A stretch of 64,000 nucleotides of DNA from Darksidea phi (GCA_030770425.1 JASJFT010000148.1:48317-112316); one strand, 5' to 3'; shown: positions 11,768-23,532, counted from the stretch's first letter. Translations and numbers: made by a program. Notes: a model not told the origin generated them from the letters alone.

Positions 11768-13029
11768 TCTGTCGTTGGACTCAGCCTGATGCAGGGGTGG
11801 CAGGGGTTTGTTCGAAACACGTTGAGTAGAATAAATAAATGCAGGTTAGCTGGTGAATCGAGTACAACAAGTTTTCTTAGAAGAAGATAGGTAGTGATCT
11901 AGCGAGTGTGTCGAGCAGTGCACGCCATTATATATTCCCCCCTCCGCCGCCGCTACCGTCAGCAATGCCCCCAATGCGGTGTTACGGGGGCATGCCACAG
12001 CCAAGCCGAACAAAAGAGTAGTAGCCACTCAGCTTTCGACAACGCCGCGTCGCCGAGCATAGACCCGGCTAGCGTTTGCCTTGTTGCCTAACGTCCTCCC
12101 AACCTGCATAAGCGAAAACCTTTGATCGCCGTGCCAAGCCGAACAAAAGAACACTGGCCAATGAGCGGTTCAGACGTTCGGACCAGTTCAACGGAAATTC
12201 GCCTCGAAAAGATGCCCGAAAGTAACGTCAGTGATGCGAGGTAGCAAGCTAAATCCCAATATTACGCTGAATGACACGACTACATCGAGACCCTTGCCAG
12301 AACACCGAAGATGATTCGAGTGCTTGACCGGATGTTGAGCTAGGGTCAAGGCATACCCGTAACCGAGTGCATGCTATCGATGGCGAACTGATCCAATGCT
12401 CACCCATCCATCCAGGCGTCCAGAGGCATCCCACCAATACCAGCAGGGATTCGGATTCGGATTCGGTTTGTATTGGCTGGCTCCAAGTTAACAGCAACCG
12501 CAGCCGAGGCTCCATACTTGCAGACTTCCTGTACCACGAAAGCTCAGCGGCCCGGCTTGTTGGAATCCCGGCGCCCATCCCCTCCGCCAAGCCAAGCAAA
12601 AGGAGACAGACCAGTATGAAGAGAAGACAATCTAGCGTTTTGAGGATACATGCATCTAATTCCTCGGTTCTGGTTTTACAGCCGCATACTCGAGTCCGTG
12701 TCTTAGAACTAGGCACTGGCGACCCACTTCAGGAATGATTCAAGACCAATCGCGGTTGAATGCGAACCTAACACTGATCCCTCATTGAGCGCTTGCTTTT
12801 TCTGACAGTTGGTTGATGTGATCGCCGCGCTCCGTCGACATGCGTGTATAAATGTGGGCTCCTCTCGCCATACTTCGTGTGGAAATTCCTTCATCATTCC
12901 AACACTGTCTTAAATCCCACTAGTGCTTCGTCAAGCATCATATTCAGCTTCGCCAATTCTTGCTCTCGTCAAGTCAGCACTCACACGGCTGCTTCATCCC
13001 GTCTTTGAGAAGTTCGTCTGCCATCCATC
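11768..13029. other. intergenic region
   Basis: About 1.3 kb between divergent genes. A short GGATTC-type microsatellite lies near 12444-12465. The repeated string ccaagccgaacaaaaga occurs at about 12001 and 12135, a short local duplication in the Clr5 upstream region. No supportable gene. Confidence 0.5.
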
Positions 13030-13351
13030 ATGTCTCAAAACGAAAGCCCAAAGTGCGTGTTCTCTTGATGATTACCTCGTTGCTGAAGCCATTGCTCATA
13101 CTTATTGCAGGACACAAACTCAAAACTCTTCTCAAACTTCGCCGGCGATGAAGTTATCCCATACGTGCCCGTATCATTCTCGAGTACCCATAAGACCCGA
13201 TGGACACACGAAAGATCTGACTCCAATGGGTCGGTTTCTTGCTGGAGGGCCCGCGGAACAAAGCGCACTGTTCATCCGTGCGGATTCTGGCAAGCTTTCG
13301 ACAAACAAAGGCTGCACCTGCGGGAACGGCACCGGCTCCGGCACGGGTTGA
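13030..13351 (+). CDS. small two-exon protein, unknown function
   Basis: Proposed exons are 13030-13052 and 13111-13351. The 58-nt intron has a gtgcgt donor and a ttgcag acceptor, and phase (AA|G) is kept, giving 87 aa. The first exon encodes only seven full codons (MSQNESP). The mature part is polar and basic with a well-formed block (PIRPDGHTKDLTPMGRFLAGG), and it ends in a Cys-Gly tail (KGCTCGNGTG). The Cys residues could bind metal, but only three are present. No signal peptide or membrane segment is visible. I do not recognise the family. The support is the clean splice plus protein-like composition, so this model needs transcript evidence. Confidence 0.45.
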
Positions 13352-13586
13352 TATGCAGATATGGTAGAGAAGGTAGTCAAAGATTCTGATCAGAGGAGGC
13401 AGAGATTCGGATGCATTTCCTGCTTGCTAGGCCATGTTCATCTATAGTATCCAGAGTCTAGGAATTGAGTTCGATTATTGATTATTGGTTGTTCATTACT
13501 ACTAATCCAACTCGTACCTCTAAGCAAATGTTGATGCACTACGCTGTTTCGAGCATGCCTCAATCACACTTTGCGGCTGACACTAG

Positions 13587-13952
13587 TTATTCAGTGATCA
13601 GTCTCGGGCCCCATACTATTCTTAATCCTTCATCACTAGTGCAACTGTCACAGATTTTCTTCCGCCCTTGTTTTTTGTCCTGCAGCCTCTTGATTTGTGA
13701 ATTGGCATCGTTGATGAGAGTGTCCATTTGCTGGTTTAGGCCTGTATATTTTTCCGTCAACGACTTTGCAAGATGTTCTTGGTAAATGATCTCTTGGCAC
13801 GCCTGGTAACTATAGAAGGCGAGACCTCTACTAGCACAGTCCATGATTATTGAAGAACTCAACCCGCTTAGCACACTTGTTTTGTAGTCCTCTGAAGGGT
13901 TGAGCCCAGCCACCACAACATCGTCCGGATTGATGAGTTGGGTACCCGGTAA
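13587..13952 (-). pseudogene. fragment of a CCNB1IP1/Zip3-like RING-family protein
   Basis: Reading from 13952 on the minus strand gives the section that follows the RING in fungal CCNB1IP1/Zip3-type proteins: PGTQLINPDDVVVAGLNPSED, KTSVLSGL, the FYSYQACQEIIYQEHLAKSL block and the start of the coiled coil (IKRLQDK). The RING cysteines that should precede it are absent in all frames, and the coiled coil breaks off after about residue 100 into unrelated sequence with a stop at 13587. The family acts as E3 ligases in meiotic recombination or the cell cycle. A partial, promoterless copy in a gene-poor stretch is best explained as a duplicated fragment. The intact parent gene is not in this window. 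The recognition is from memory of the family pattern. Confidence 0.6.
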
Positions 13953-14742
13953 TTTTCAGATCAGTCTGATCTCAAGGGCTACCCGCCCCGGATCACATGA
14001 CTTCCATGTCGGGGCGCGAGCTTGGTAAGCTGATTCGGTTGGGAGTCGATGCCTATTGGCCATACCGGAAGCGCTGCTGTCTCGTGGTTCAGTGCTTCTT
14101 GCGCACCCAACTAATAAATGTACAAAGCGCTTCTTGTATGTATATCGTAGTATATTAGGCTAAATACCATTGTAAATACAGTAAAGAACATGGGAATGCG
14201 AGGTATAGGTGCAAAGTTCGGGAATATAGTGGTAGTCCCAGCGTCCTTAATCCTCTCAATACTAAAAGCATAGAGCATACGAAGCAGATAGTAGTGCCCT
14301 GGATCATATCTATCGTGGTGGAATTGCGTGTTCGTAGAGAAGACTTTCTGCGCAGCTAGTAAACAGAAACTCCTAAAGACATATATATAGGCTGAGTGCT
14401 TAGAGCGTTAGGTAGCTAATAGACGGCTAGATAGCAGACAAGTGGGCGGCTGCTGGCTTCAGAGCGAATAAAGTCTACTTGTTGGACCAGTGGTGCAAGA
14501 ACAGCGCATCAACTTCGAGCTCAAAGGCTTTTCATTATCATATCCGCGTAGAATAACCAAAAATATACATACGACGAGGCTGCTCGTCGGATTCCACTGT
14601 AGTTTACAGAAACAAAGAGCCATAACCACATTTATGCACACGTTCTCTGAACACCTTTGCCCGGAAACTAGCTGTGGTATGCAAAATGACTCCGTAACCA
14701 CATACTGTCATTTATCTCCCAATCCCATCCCCGAGATTCTGC
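13953..14742. other. intergenic region
   Basis: About 790 bases, rather AT-rich at 14100-14450. No gene supported. The end should hold the 3' flank of the MFS transporter gene. Confidence 0.45.
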
Positions 14743-16311
14743 TCAAGAATACTCAGTAGCGACGAGATGCTGCTGGCGCTCCTCTTCATTGTGGCGAGCA
14801 TTGGCCTTCCCGGATGCTCTCTTATCCTTGTTCGCGGCGAGATCCTGGGCGAACTTACTGCGCTCGCGGATCTGGGGACCGAAATAGTAGAAGATCCAGA
14901 TGGGCAGGCAAAACGCCGTGGCGAGGCCGAAGAGAAGGAGTTGCGAGTTGCGGATGCCGAGGTTATGGTACATCTTGCCGGTATAGAGGGCGCACATACC
15001 GGCCAGAAAGTCTCGAGCGAAACCGTTACCGCCAGTAGCAGATGCCGAGTATTCTCCGTAGGCGGCAACCATGTAGTCCACGGTAGCGTAGTATATGCTG
15101 TAATTTGCAGCACCAATGAGGACGGAAAACACGACGACACCACTCCAGTGGATCGGTGGGCCGGAGGTGACGAAGGCACTGCCGAGGAGACCGAGAGGAA
15201 GGAGGACGACTTGGAAGAGGAGCCACCATAGACGAGTTTCGGGGGCGAGGTGTTCACCTTGACGACGACGATGTGCGTGACGTCTGACGACGGGAAAGAA
15301 CGAAAAGTAGGCAAGGATGTAGCTCAAAGCAAGCGGGATGAGCGCAAGACTGATCTGGACGGGCGTGAATCCCCACTGCGCGAAGACATATCCGTAACTT
15401 TCGAAGAACGAGAAGATGAGGGCATCGGCGAAACCGCTGAGGAGGGACAAGAAGAGAACGATGGGTTCGAAGATGAGCATCTGGTACGGGCGCCACATTG
15501 TCTTGAATACCTCCTTCCGATCGAAGCGCTTCCAGAAACCGCCTTTCACTTCGTTAGGCCCATAGATCTCCTCTTGGCCCGCCTTGCGCCTCCGCCTAGC
15601 CTCTTTGTCGAGCATGACGGTAGCGCGGGACTCTTTGGCGATCACGAAGTGGATCATCTGCGTGGTGATGCTGAACAAGAGCTGGATGTAAAAGTTCCAC
15701 CGCCACGGCAGGTACTGCTGGATCGGACCGCCGCAAATTCCACCGATGACAGCGCCCAAACAGCTCCACAAACTGGCCCATAGGACTGCGTGCTGTTGGG
15801 AGTCGGGATCAAACATATCCGCGACCATGCCGAGAGTGACACTGCCACCAGCCGAAGAGAGACCACCGATGACGCGGCCAGCAATGATCCCGCCGAAGGT
15901 GGGAGACAGAGCGCAGATGAGGATGGAGATGTTGACGCCAACCAAAGAAAGCTGCATGATGATCCAGCGCCCGGCTTCCTCGGACCACGGTGCCCACAAT
16001 TCGCAGCCGAAAGCGTACGGCACGAGAAAAGCCACCATACCCATGCGGGCAGTCGTGATGCCGAAGTGCTCGTTGATGTGCCCCACTGCGTTGGAGTAAA
16101 TCGCAGCATTGAAATTCATCGACGTCTGGCACAGGGCGACGACGGTGAGAAGGATCCACTTCTTCCTCGTGGACCAGGCGTAGGCGGTGTGCTCGAAGGC
16201 GTCCTGCTCTCGCAGGACCCGCTTCCCGTTCTCGACGTTTGACTCGTCGGAGTTGGTGCGGACAGGGGCCACCGCGTCGGTGACTTCTTCCGTCTTGTGG
16301 GACTCGGCCAT
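14743..16311 (-). CDS. MFS transporter, DHA1-type
   Basis: Intronless, 522 aa from the ATG at 16311; the frame stays open a little further upstream but has no other ATG. About 12 hydrophobic helices are visible. The cytosolic N-terminus is polar (residues 1-60). A motif-A-like loop (APWSEEAGRW) follows helix 2, and the helix 4-5 region has GRVIGGLSSAGGSVTLG and PWRWNFYIQLL, as in fungal DHA1 drug:H+ antiporters and polyamine-type carriers. A basic central loop (KEARRRRKAGQEE) separates the two six-helix halves. The substrate cannot be read from sequence; candidates are drugs, polyamines or small metabolites. It stands alone with no biosynthetic neighbours. Confidence 0.88.
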   Translation of the reverse strand: MAESHKTEEVTDAVAPVRTNSDESNVENGKRVLREQDAFEHTAYAWSTRKKWILLTVVALCQTSMNFNAAIYSNAVGHINEHFGITTARMGMVAFLVPYAFGCELWAPWSEEAGRWIIMQLSLVGVNISILICALSPTFGGIIAGRVIGGLSSAGGSVTLGMVADMFDPDSQQHAVLWASLWSCLGAVIGGICGGPIQQYLPWRWNFYIQLLFSITTQMIHFVIAKESRATVMLDKEARRRRKAGQEEIYGPNEVKGGFWKRFDRKEVFKTMWRPYQMLIFEPIVLFLSLLSGFADALIFSFFESYGYVFAQWGFTPVQISLALIPLALSYILAYFSFFPVVRRHAHRRRQGEHLAPETRLWWLLFQVVLLPLGLLGSAFVTSGPPIHWSGVVVFSVLIGAANYSIYYATVDYMVAAYGEYSASATGGNGFARDFLAGMCALYTGKMYHNLGIRNSQLLLFGLATAFCLPIWIFYYFGPQIRERSKFAQDLAANKDKRASGKANARHNEEERQQHLVATEYS

Positions 16312-18082
16312 GGCGAGCAGCAACAGTCGTCCTTGAGGGGTTGTGCTCGGTGGTGGGCAAGGGTTTTTCAACCCTACGTGTTCAGGCGTTTGGGGGGGTT
16401 GCTACTGTGTCGTGGAATTTACACCGTAGTATAGCAAGAGAATTCAAACCTGTGGAGAGGCGTGGCTTTTTATACGTGGCGGATCCAAAAACTCATTTTA
16501 AGCAAGTTGCGGTACCCATATCTCAACAGCGCTAGTTTCCCCATGGGATGAGTGCCATTCCCCTCCACATCATCATGATCCCCATGAAAACTATATCGTT
16601 CCGTAGTTCTATGGGCGGCTAGGTTCTCTTCAGTAAGGTCGACCGTTTCTCCGCGTCGTATTCGCGGTATCGAACAACGGCACGGCTTGGGCATCCACCA
16701 CTAAGAAGTTTCCTATAAACTCTTGAAGACCGGCTCGGCGTATGACTGGACAATTTGCGTACTCCGCAGCAACGGCAACTTGGGTTCGGACGATCTGTGG
16801 AGATGCGCTGGGGAATGGGGTTGAGAAGCGCTGTCATGTGATAGCTGAGTTGACCGCTCACGACGTAGTGAATGGAAACTTCATTGGCGCTTGACGTGGG
16901 ATCACTCAACCTGAAGGTCTTTAGGACTTTGCCCATAGTCGACCGAGTGTGCAATGGACGTCTTTTACGACGGCTTTCTTACCGTCCCGCCAGTGTCGAG
17001 AGGTGAAGTTCTTTCCAGGTTAGCAACGCATCGCTGACTTCTCTACATCGAAGCGTGGAAGAGGAGAATTTTGGTCATTCCTTTTTTCTGTTTGGAGGAA
17101 GAGCGCCATGTGAATGCCAGTCGTGCAGCACGCTTGTCTTGCGCTTATACTGGGTCCCTCAACAAGGAGAACTCCTACCTGAGAGTTGGAGTATGCAACC
17201 TGGTTCCCAATACAATATTGTTGCCGATCCCGTCTCAACATTTTGGCTAGTGAAGATGATCAAAGGTTCGGTACTAGATGGAGCGACGCTTATCTTATAG
17301 ATAAAATACTCTAACTAAAACAAACCTTAGGGCGACGCTAGTATAGTTTAAGAAGTCGGATAAATTAATCAATTAGATAAGTAGTTAAATTATTTTAACT
17401 AAAATCTTAAGATAATTTAATTCTACTTTTATTAAGCTTACTCTTTATTTATTTATTTTTAAAAAAGATAACTTATATAGAACGTATTAATTAAGTTAAA
17501 TTTTCTTTAAATATAAAAATAATAATATTATTAAGAAAAAATTCTCTTTATATCTTATCTATAATACTAACTAACTAATTAGAATTATAAGTTTTTCTTA
17601 AATATCTAATAAAAGCTTGAGTATAAATTAGATAAATTAGCTATAATTAGTTTAAAAACTATCCTTATTCTAGTTCGTGGAGCGTCTAATTAGTAAGATA
17701 AAGCGACGTGGCCGTTATTGAAGGCGGTGGAACCGGTGGATGAGACTTCCCATATCCGGGAGCTGGGCTGGAAAGGGCTAGCGTTCCTTCTTCAAGTACC
17801 TCCTCCAGTACTACCACTTGTTTCTCAAATGCGCAACTCTCTTTGCGATAACACTCTGAATCTTCCTCATCAATGCCCATTGCTCATTTGGTCCAAATGC
17901 ACACCGCGGGCGCAAGGTGGTAAATTGGCGCCGAGCCTGCTTGGCGCACGGGCCATCCCATCTTAGCCCCCATCGACCAAAAACTTCAGCCTGATCCGCT
18001 GATGCTATCTCCCTTCATTACAGTAGTAATCAGCTGTTGGGCTTAGGTGTAACTAATAAGTAGTGTGTGCTGTATGTTATCT
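16312..18082. other. intergenic region with AT-rich block
   Basis: About 1.8 kb between divergent genes. A strongly AT-rich block is annotated separately at 17282-17705. The rest contains no supportable gene. Confidence 0.5.
17282..17705. repeat. AT-rich, RIP-like repeat remnant
   Basis: About 420 bases of very low GC, dominated by taa/tta/ttt strings, inside otherwise balanced DNA with sharp edges. The edges carry related GC-containing strings in opposite orientation: gcgacgcttatctta at the left, and a sequence whose complement reads cgtcgctttatctta at the right. This would fit decayed terminal inverted repeats of a small DNA element. The base bias fits C-to-T mutation of repeats (RIP), but no intact reference copy is here to prove it. 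Confidence 0.5.
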
Positions 18083-20064
18083 ATGGAACCACTGCATGAA
18101 TCGCTGGGACAGACATATCGGTGTAGGGTGTGCTATCAGCGCTTCATCAATTTCGCTGACTTCAAGGCTTGCCTTCAGCGACATGGCGGTACGAAGCTCC
18201 GGTTTTTGAGGGAGTCTGGCTGACTTCCATCCTAGTCGACCCTACAGATTTCGAGAGTGATGATGAGAGAGATCGAAAGGACGAGAAGGGCAAGTCCAAG
18301 GAAGATGAGCTTGGGGCGCTTGTTCATTCCAGGCGTAAACCTACATCCGACGAAATCTCCTTTTCAACCAAACCTCCGAAAAGCGGCTTCTCGCTCGGCT
18401 CATCGTATCGAAGCAGTCCCGGCTCATTTCGCTTTCCCTTAGGCAAAGGTGGCTTCAGCTTCAAGAGTCCTAAGAGCTACGAAACTGCCCATTCTGGCTT
18501 CTCGAGTTACAAGACTGCACCCTTAGTGATCACAGCGTGGAAAGAGCCGGTGCGCTCAACAAGGTCGAGCGCGGCAAATGGCGGGGCTCCATCTACCGGG
18601 TCGATTTCCTACATGCATGACATCCCAGTCATTGATTACGGCTATCTAACCGAGTTTGTCGATTGTATCATCTTGGAGGCGTCCAAATATACGACTCCTG
18701 GTTTTGATCCTGTCCCCGATCATCTCAAGATCTCTCTTATTCGGCAACTGCATGTCTTGGCATGCAAAGGTGAAACAGAGTCCATAATCGCACTCGCACA
18801 AGTCCTCTCGACGCAAATATGCGAAGCTCTCTGTCTGCAGAAGCCGGTGGACATTGACAAGCTCAAAACTTTCATTCTCGACCAACTCCGGCGTCTCGTA
18901 GACTCCCGAGGCCGGAGTCACTCCATGTCGGGAGCCACATTAGCCTCGATCACTGGTACGGAAGTCTTCAGTAGCGAATGGCTGGAGCATTTGCGATCAA
19001 GAGGCATCCTTGTAGAGCCAAAAGATGAACTGGATTGGTCTGGTCGAGGGCAACATGTTGAATACGCAGCCAAGGACCTAAAGGACATACCACTCCGGGC
19101 TGAGAAAATTCTTGGGCACAGTGCCACAGCACTGGTCGAAAGCGTCATGTGTCGTCGAATTCGTTTGGCAAGGAAGAGTATCCGTTGCAGTAAGAAACTA
19201 AGCAAAGAAGACGCCATCACAGAGGTTGAGCACCTACAACGAGTGCAGCATTCGCATGTAGTTCGAGTGGTTGGTACTTACACGCTGAAGAAGAATCTCG
19301 CAATTCTTCTGTACCCCGCAGCTGACTGGAGCCTTGAAGAGTTCATGGATGACACTGTAGATGCGTTCGGCGAAAAGGAGTGGGAGCCGCGAGTGGAAGC
19401 ACTGACCACTTTCTTTGGCTGCCTCGCCTACACCATATGCTTTCTTCACAAAAATAACGTGAAGCATATGGACATCAAGCCTAAAAATATACTTGTTCGT
19501 CTTATCGACTCGACTGAGTCGGTCCCCCTCAAAGACACGTACAAGGTCTATATCGCTGACTTTGGTATCGCTCGCGCGTACCAGTCCGCTGCCGAAGTCG
19601 AGACCGATTCTCCGACCTCTTACACACGTACCTATGCCGCACCGGAGGTCGTGGATCAGGATCGGCGGGGATTCAGCGCGGATATTTTCTCGCTCGGGTG
19701 TGTCTTCATGGAGATGCTCGCCGCTGTACTGTCACGCCCGCAACCGGAATTGAACGAAAGGTCGAAGCTGCAACACATTCGTTGCGACGGAAGTGGCGAC
19801 ACTTCGTACTATGCAAACATCGAAGCGATTCGCAACTGGTATGACGCCAACGCCTCGTTCCACTGGACGGCGGACGGAAAGCTCGTCGCGGTCGGTCTCC
19901 TAGGTGATGAATTCGCGGCGCTACTGCCCAAGATGATCAATGAGTCGCCAAAGTCGCGGCCTGACGCTCGAACGTTGTCGGTATCTACACGCAAGGCCCG
20001 CTGCTCGAGGTGCAGCGACGGTCCAGAGCCATTTGAAGCTGCAAAGCCTATGGTCGATAGATAA
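18083..20064 (+). CDS. zinc-finger/serine-threonine protein kinase hybrid
   Basis: Exons are 18083-18188 and 18236-20064; the 47-nt intron has a gtacga donor, a ctgac branch site and a ctag acceptor, and phase (G|TC) is kept. The product is 644 aa. Residues 12-34 form a zinc-finger pattern Y-x-C-x2-C-x3-F-x5-F-x2-C-x3-H, exactly C2H2 spacing with Cys in place of the first His. A Ser/Gly/Lys-rich linker and a helical region follow. The kinase domain covers about residues 340-620: candidate ATP-site Lys in RLARKS, catalytic loop HMDIKPKNIL (~445), DFG (~476), TRTYAAPEV (~497) and ADIFSLGCVFMEM. All key residues are present, so it should be active. The first exon is essential to see the finger. 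Confidence 0.78.
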
Positions 20065-20576
20065 GATTTATTTTTCCGGGTCACTACAAGCCGTTTTCAT
20101 TGTAAATTCCTGCTTAACATTGACTTCGTCTTCTCGGTATTGCACGGTCGTGAAGGTTCTTGGATATGACACGCGGTACGGTGAGAAATCGATCCAGTGG
20201 TTGGCACGAAGCTTCTGCTCACATGGGCGCGACACTCAAGGCGGCTACGGCACACGGGCTCTTGGCCGCTGATGAGGACAAGAAGATGGTAGTGGATACC
20301 GGCACGATTTGGCCGTGATAGTGGCTTGAGACGTCATGCGCCACACGTGGCACGGCTGGACCGAAGATGCTCCGAGAGACGGACTGTTGAGGTGCGGTCA
20401 CACGGCAAGTTGTGAATGACGTCGGCGATATTGGGCACGGACTGCTCAACAGCCACCGGGGCAGACCATCCCAACAATGGTCATTTCAGTCTGCCAGCGC
20501 CGACTCAGCCATAATCCATTTCCGAAACGTTCCCCCTTCTCTCCGTCATCTTTGTGGTCCTGCAAACATTGCAAGG
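20065..20576. other. intergenic region, PNS1 promoter
   Basis: About 510 bases between tandem plus-strand genes. It should contain the PNS1 promoter. No other feature was recognised. Confidence 0.5.
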
Positions 20577-22374
20577 ATGGCGCAACAGGGAGAAGCTGTG
20601 GACTACTACACCAATGCGCCTCAGCAGAAGAATCACAACCAGATACAAGAGCCTGCAACATATCCTCCTTCACATCGGCCTCCTCCGCAGTATGGGCAGG
20701 GTTTTGCGCCGCCATTGGGACCTCCGCCGCACCAAAATGGTTATGGGCAGCAGAACGGCGAAAAACCCAATTTCGACCAGAAGTTCAAAATCGAGAGGCC
20801 AAAGTGGAACGATTTGTGGGCTGGAGTCCTGGTATGTATAGCTACGGTTGGCAGGCCCAAAGCTTACTGACCCTGATAGCTCATTGCTGTATTTCTAGGA
20901 TATACGGCGGCTTCTGGGATTGCCATTCAGGGTTATTCGCGGACATTCTCGTTCAACAGGGGTGGCATTTATGGTAGCCAGAACGACTTTGGACTGTCAA
21001 CTAACACGATTGTGCTATTCGCATTCGTGCTCGTGGTCGCCACTGTACTTAGCTATGCGTATATGTGGGCAGCGCGCGTGTTCACTAAACAATTTATATG
21101 TAAGTATGACCCTCGCGCATTTGTATACGTCTCTTGCTGACTTGGGTGTTACCATAGGGATAACAGGCATCCTCAACATCGTCTTCGGCCTCGTAACCGC
21201 GCTCTACATGTTGTCACGCAGATACTGGTCGGGGGGCATAGTGTTCCTCATCTTCTCCATCTTTTACATCTTCTGCTTCATCAGCTGGATCCCGCGCATA
21301 CCATTCTCCGTCCTTATGTTGCAAACCACGATCGATGTGTCGAAGAGATACGGACATGTATATGTTGTGTCGCTTATCGGAGGTATCTTAGCCGCTGCGT
21401 TCGGCGCCTGGTATTCGGTTACATTGACTGCGATATACATCAAGTACCAGCCGGGGAACAATCCGGCATGCGATACTGGAGCTGGAGGATGCTCAAACGG
21501 GAAGGTAATTGGACTGGTTGTCTTTGTAACGTTCGCCATGTACTGGATATCAGAGTAAGGGAGTGGTTTTACTTGCGATGCTCTTTGCTAATATCATCTA
21601 CAGATGGCTGAAAAACACCATTCATGTCACAATCTCTGGCGTGTACGGCTCATGGTACTTCATGGGCAATACAAACTTCCCGAAAGGAGCGACTCGCGGC
21701 GCCCTCAAACGAGCCCTCACGTACAGCTTTGGGAGCATTAGTCTTGGAAGCCTGATAGTAGCGATCGTTCAGTTCTTGCGCCAGATATGTTCAGCGGCTC
21801 GACACAGCGCGGCTCAAGATGGCAACATTGTTGGAGTTGTCCTCATGTGCTGCCTAGAGTGTTTGATCGGTATTTTGAACTGGGCAGTGGAGTTTCTCAA
21901 TCGCTACGCGTTCTCATATATTGCGCTCTATGGCAAGAGTTATTTCGCGGCGGCGAAGGATACTTGGAAGTGAGTGCATCTCTAGATTCAGGTCAGAGCT
22001 TGGAGCTAATATTGCGTAGGATGATCAAAGATCGCGGGATCGATGCTCTCGTCAACGAATGTCTCATCGGCCCCGTCCTAAGCATGGGGGCTTTCTTCAT
22101 CGCCTACACTTGCGCCTTCCTCGCGTACCTATATCTGATCTTTACGTCGCCAGCGTATAACCGGGATGGAGGGTATACGCCCGTCGTCGTCGCCTTTGCA
22201 TTTCTCATCGGGCTGCAGATCTGCCAGATCTTTACCACGCCGCTGAGCAGCGGTGTCGACACGATATTCGTTGCTATGGCTTGGGATCCGGAAGTGCTGA
22301 TGAGGGATCATCCAGATCTGTACTACCAGATGGTTGCCGTGTATCCGCACGTTCAGCAGGCGATCCACGTCTAG
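20577..22374 (+). CDS. PNS1: PNS1, choline transporter-like (CTL/SLC44) membrane protein
   Basis: Five exons, 20577-20831, 20880-21099, 21158-21554, 21604-21969 and 22020-22374, give 530 aa with all phases consistent. The N-terminus (residues 1-75) is Pro/Gln/Asn-rich and cytosolic. A KWNDLWAGVL entry helix follows, then about ten membrane helices. Family landmarks of SLC44/CTL proteins are visible in the C-terminal half: GSWYF, FGSISLGSLIVA, CLECLIGILNW, ALYGKSYFAAAKDTW and DALVNECLIGPVL. The family sits in the plasma membrane and was named for suspected choline transport. Yeast Pns1 has no firmly proven substrate, so transport of choline here is inference. The length matches fungal family members. 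Confidence 0.93.
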
Positions 22375-22945
22375 TGCTGGTATGCTGCCTTGGACATCTG
22401 ACCAATCGATCTAGGCATTGTCGCACCTAGAAGGCACCTAACACCCGTCATCGCCCAGATGTCTGCAAGGAGAGGATTCAAGAGTGGAAGACATTCCAAC
22501 GGGCTGCGCGTTGGAGTTGACAAGATTGGTGGACGAATGAGCGCGAGTAACTTTCAGGGCGACCCGAGTGCGTGTACTTGATACCCTTTTCGTATATGCA
22601 TTGCATAGCAACAATAAGCGATAATTTCCTAAAGCATCAAAATCAACAAGAAGCTCGCCCGTATCAATCGCGAGGATCCGGCGGCTTGGCGCGGGCTATA
22701 TGGCTGTGGAAAGCTATCGAGGACCGGCCATGGGGTAATGACGTAGATCATGGAACAGCGTAACGCGCAAGCGGAGAAGACTTGTATCAGCATGGCACTA
22801 CATGAGGCATGCCACCCCAGATCCACGGCCGGGACGTGCTCGTTGGGCAGGCCTGCTGCGGCATTAATATCCGCTGCGCAGTGGGGTGAGGGCTGGAAGC
22901 GCTGAAGAAGCCTAGATGACCAGATACAAAAGCTGTTGCATGGCA

Positions 22946-22980
<35 letters not shown>

Positions 22981-23532
22981 ATGCTCAACGCTCGCCTCCC
23001 ACGCCCCACGAACTGTCGCTTTTGGTTTTTTTCGCGGACCGTCACCTGCACTGGACGCAATTGCCTGGCCTAGCAAAAGCAGCCAATCGCATCGCTCCCC
23101 GCCCGCTGAATCGCGTCACCGCGGTTTTCGAGCACCCCGCGCCCGCCAGCTCACACATCGTGCCCACGACACCGACACCTACTCGCCTCGCTTTCCTACG
23201 CCCGACTACTGCACACTCTTAAGCCTCGTCGCACACCGCTACGGGAACCGGAAGATTCTAGCAACCCCCAGGTGCGTCCAAGAGTCCAAGCATCCAAGCG
23301 CTCAACGCTCCGTCTTCACCAACAGCCCCGCGCGTCGCTCCTGCTCGGCCCTACAAATACCCCACCATAGCTCCTTCCCGTCTGCTCCCCCCACAACCCA
23401 AAACTCTGCTCCCACGCTTCGACCCCATCAAGCCTCTCCATTCTCCCTTCTCCCTTCTCCATCCCTTCTGCACGCAATTGACCGCAATACAAGCCGGCCA
23501 ACCTCCAACTCAATACCCCCGCACCCACAACC
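22375..23532. other. intergenic region, mannitol-1-phosphate dehydrogenase promoter
   Basis: About 1.16 kb. It contains a 7-bp microsatellite (separate entry) and, at roughly 23390-23470, a long pyrimidine-rich tract (ttctcccttctccc-type) just before the start codon, typical of strongly expressed fungal genes. No additional gene was recognised. Confidence 0.55.
22945..22992. repeat. 7-bp tandem repeat (agtgctc)n
   Basis: About six to seven head-to-tail copies of agtgctc. The last two diverge (aatgctc, aacgctc). It lies ~550 bp upstream of the mannitol-1-phosphate dehydrogenase start. Confidence 0.9.

Noticed and set aside
12249..12897. Overlapping open frames on both strands
   Set aside because: No domain, signal peptide or intron evidence; both strands equally open, so chance is likely.
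22945..22992. 7-bp direct repeat considered as a CRISPR-like array
   Set aside because: Units are contiguous without spacers and the genome is eukaryotic; it is a microsatellite.
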